64,000 nucleotides of DNA, taken from assembly GCF_002810445.1 (NCBI RefSeq), contig NZ_NEXS01000008.1:1-64000 (forward strand). The letters are read 5' to 3'. The position numbers were made by a program, and so were the translations under genes. The notes beneath the pieces were generated by a model, which was not told where the DNA came from, made no database searches, and worked only from the letters and a program-made list of their open reading frames with translations. The stretch comes from Advenella sp. S44 (GTDB lineage Bacteria > Pseudomonadota > Gammaproteobacteria > Burkholderiales > Burkholderiaceae_B). Each line of letters begins with the position of its first letter. The stretch's first letter is position 1. Positions 63,759 to 64,000 of the stretch are shown here, in pieces.

Positions 63759-64000
63759 TTAGCGATAGGCTTGCTGGCGCAAAGCATGATCAATCAGGAT
63801 CAACGCCAGCAGGGCTTCGGCAATCGGCGTAGCGCGAATGCCTACGCAGGGGTCGTGACGGCCCAGCGTCTGCACCATGACCGGTTCACCGGCCCGGTTG
63901 ATCGACTTGCGCTCGATACGAATACTGGAGGTAGGCTTGATGGCAAGCGAAACCGTAATATCCTGGCCCGTGGAAATGCCACCCAGTACGCCGCCCGCAT
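63759..64000 (-). CDS. aroC: Chorismate synthase, C-terminal end (cut by window edge)
   Basis: The last 80 codons are present on the minus strand, running off the right edge. [36 protein letters not shown] and [26 protein letters not shown] are invariant AroC blocks; [13 protein letters not shown] includes FMN and substrate contacts. The enzyme makes chorismate from EPSP with reduced FMN. No other shikimate gene is in the window. Confidence 0.95.
   Translation of the reverse strand, partial: AGGVLGGISTGQDITVSLAIKPTSSIRIERKSINRAGEPVMVQTLGRHDPCVGIRATPIAEALLALILIDHALRQQAYR

Overview
The window looks like a chromosomal segment of a betaproteobacterium of the family Alcaligenaceae. This is inferred from five Bug/TctC-type periplasmic binding proteins, the gene orders dapC-dapD-dapE-prmB and leuC-leuD-leuB-asd-(fimV position)-truA, a Burkholderiales-type porin, and moderate GC content. 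An Advenella-like genus would fit, but the sequence alone does not settle it.

Layout. 1-240: truncated left part of an IS3-family insertion sequence. 412-11236: catabolic and uptake block with a TetR regulator behind a 48-bp perfect palindrome, a metal-dependent cyclase/hydrolase, a Bug receptor, a 1114-residue acyl-CoA-synthetase/DUF1254-DUF1214 fusion, a LysR regulator, a second Bug receptor, a LigI-type amidohydrolase and an MFS permease. 11709-12156: infA and tRNA-Thr(CGT). 12200-15800: low-recognition accessory stretch with small hypotheticals, the remains of a class D beta-lactamase and a PphA-like phosphatase. 15988-22076: stress and housekeeping genes (UspA, NTF2-like DUF1348, MDR oxidoreductase, GST, MFS, AlkB). 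22077-28900: a minus-strand cluster with two Bug receptors, an HMG-CoA-lyase-family enzyme, a CaiB-type CoA-transferase, and LysR and XRE regulators, which looks like an uptake, CoA-activation and C-C-cleavage pathway for a branched C5/C6 acid. 29257-42142: transporters, MgtC, CysK, an exported argininosuccinate-lyase homologue, a porin, an enolase-superfamily enzyme with a fifth Bug, a VOC protein and an alpha/beta hydrolase. 42346-49281: tRNA-Leu(TAG), then lysine biosynthesis (dapC, dapD, dapE), prmB and the ABC-F gene yheS. 49499-59818: trpF, a TRAP transporter operon, truA, a very short protein at the fimV position, asd and the leuCDB genes. 60169-64000: omega-amino-acid aminotransferase, fumarylacetoacetase, GST and the 3' end of aroC.

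The most unexpected signal is not a gene. At least nine intergenic spacers carry degenerate tandem arrays with unit lengths mostly of 14-20 bases (15 x6 at 56439, 16 x12 at 49269, 18 x4 at 26920, 20 x9-11 at 24265, 15 x3 at 17177, and others with 29 or 44-45 base periods). The unit sequence differs at every locus but the architecture is shared. Two arrays run through a stop codon into the end of a gene. I know of no named element class that fits. The other main curiosities are the acyl-CoA-synthetase/DUF1254-DUF1214 fusion and the exported argininosuccinate-lyase homologue whose conserved His is replaced by Asn.
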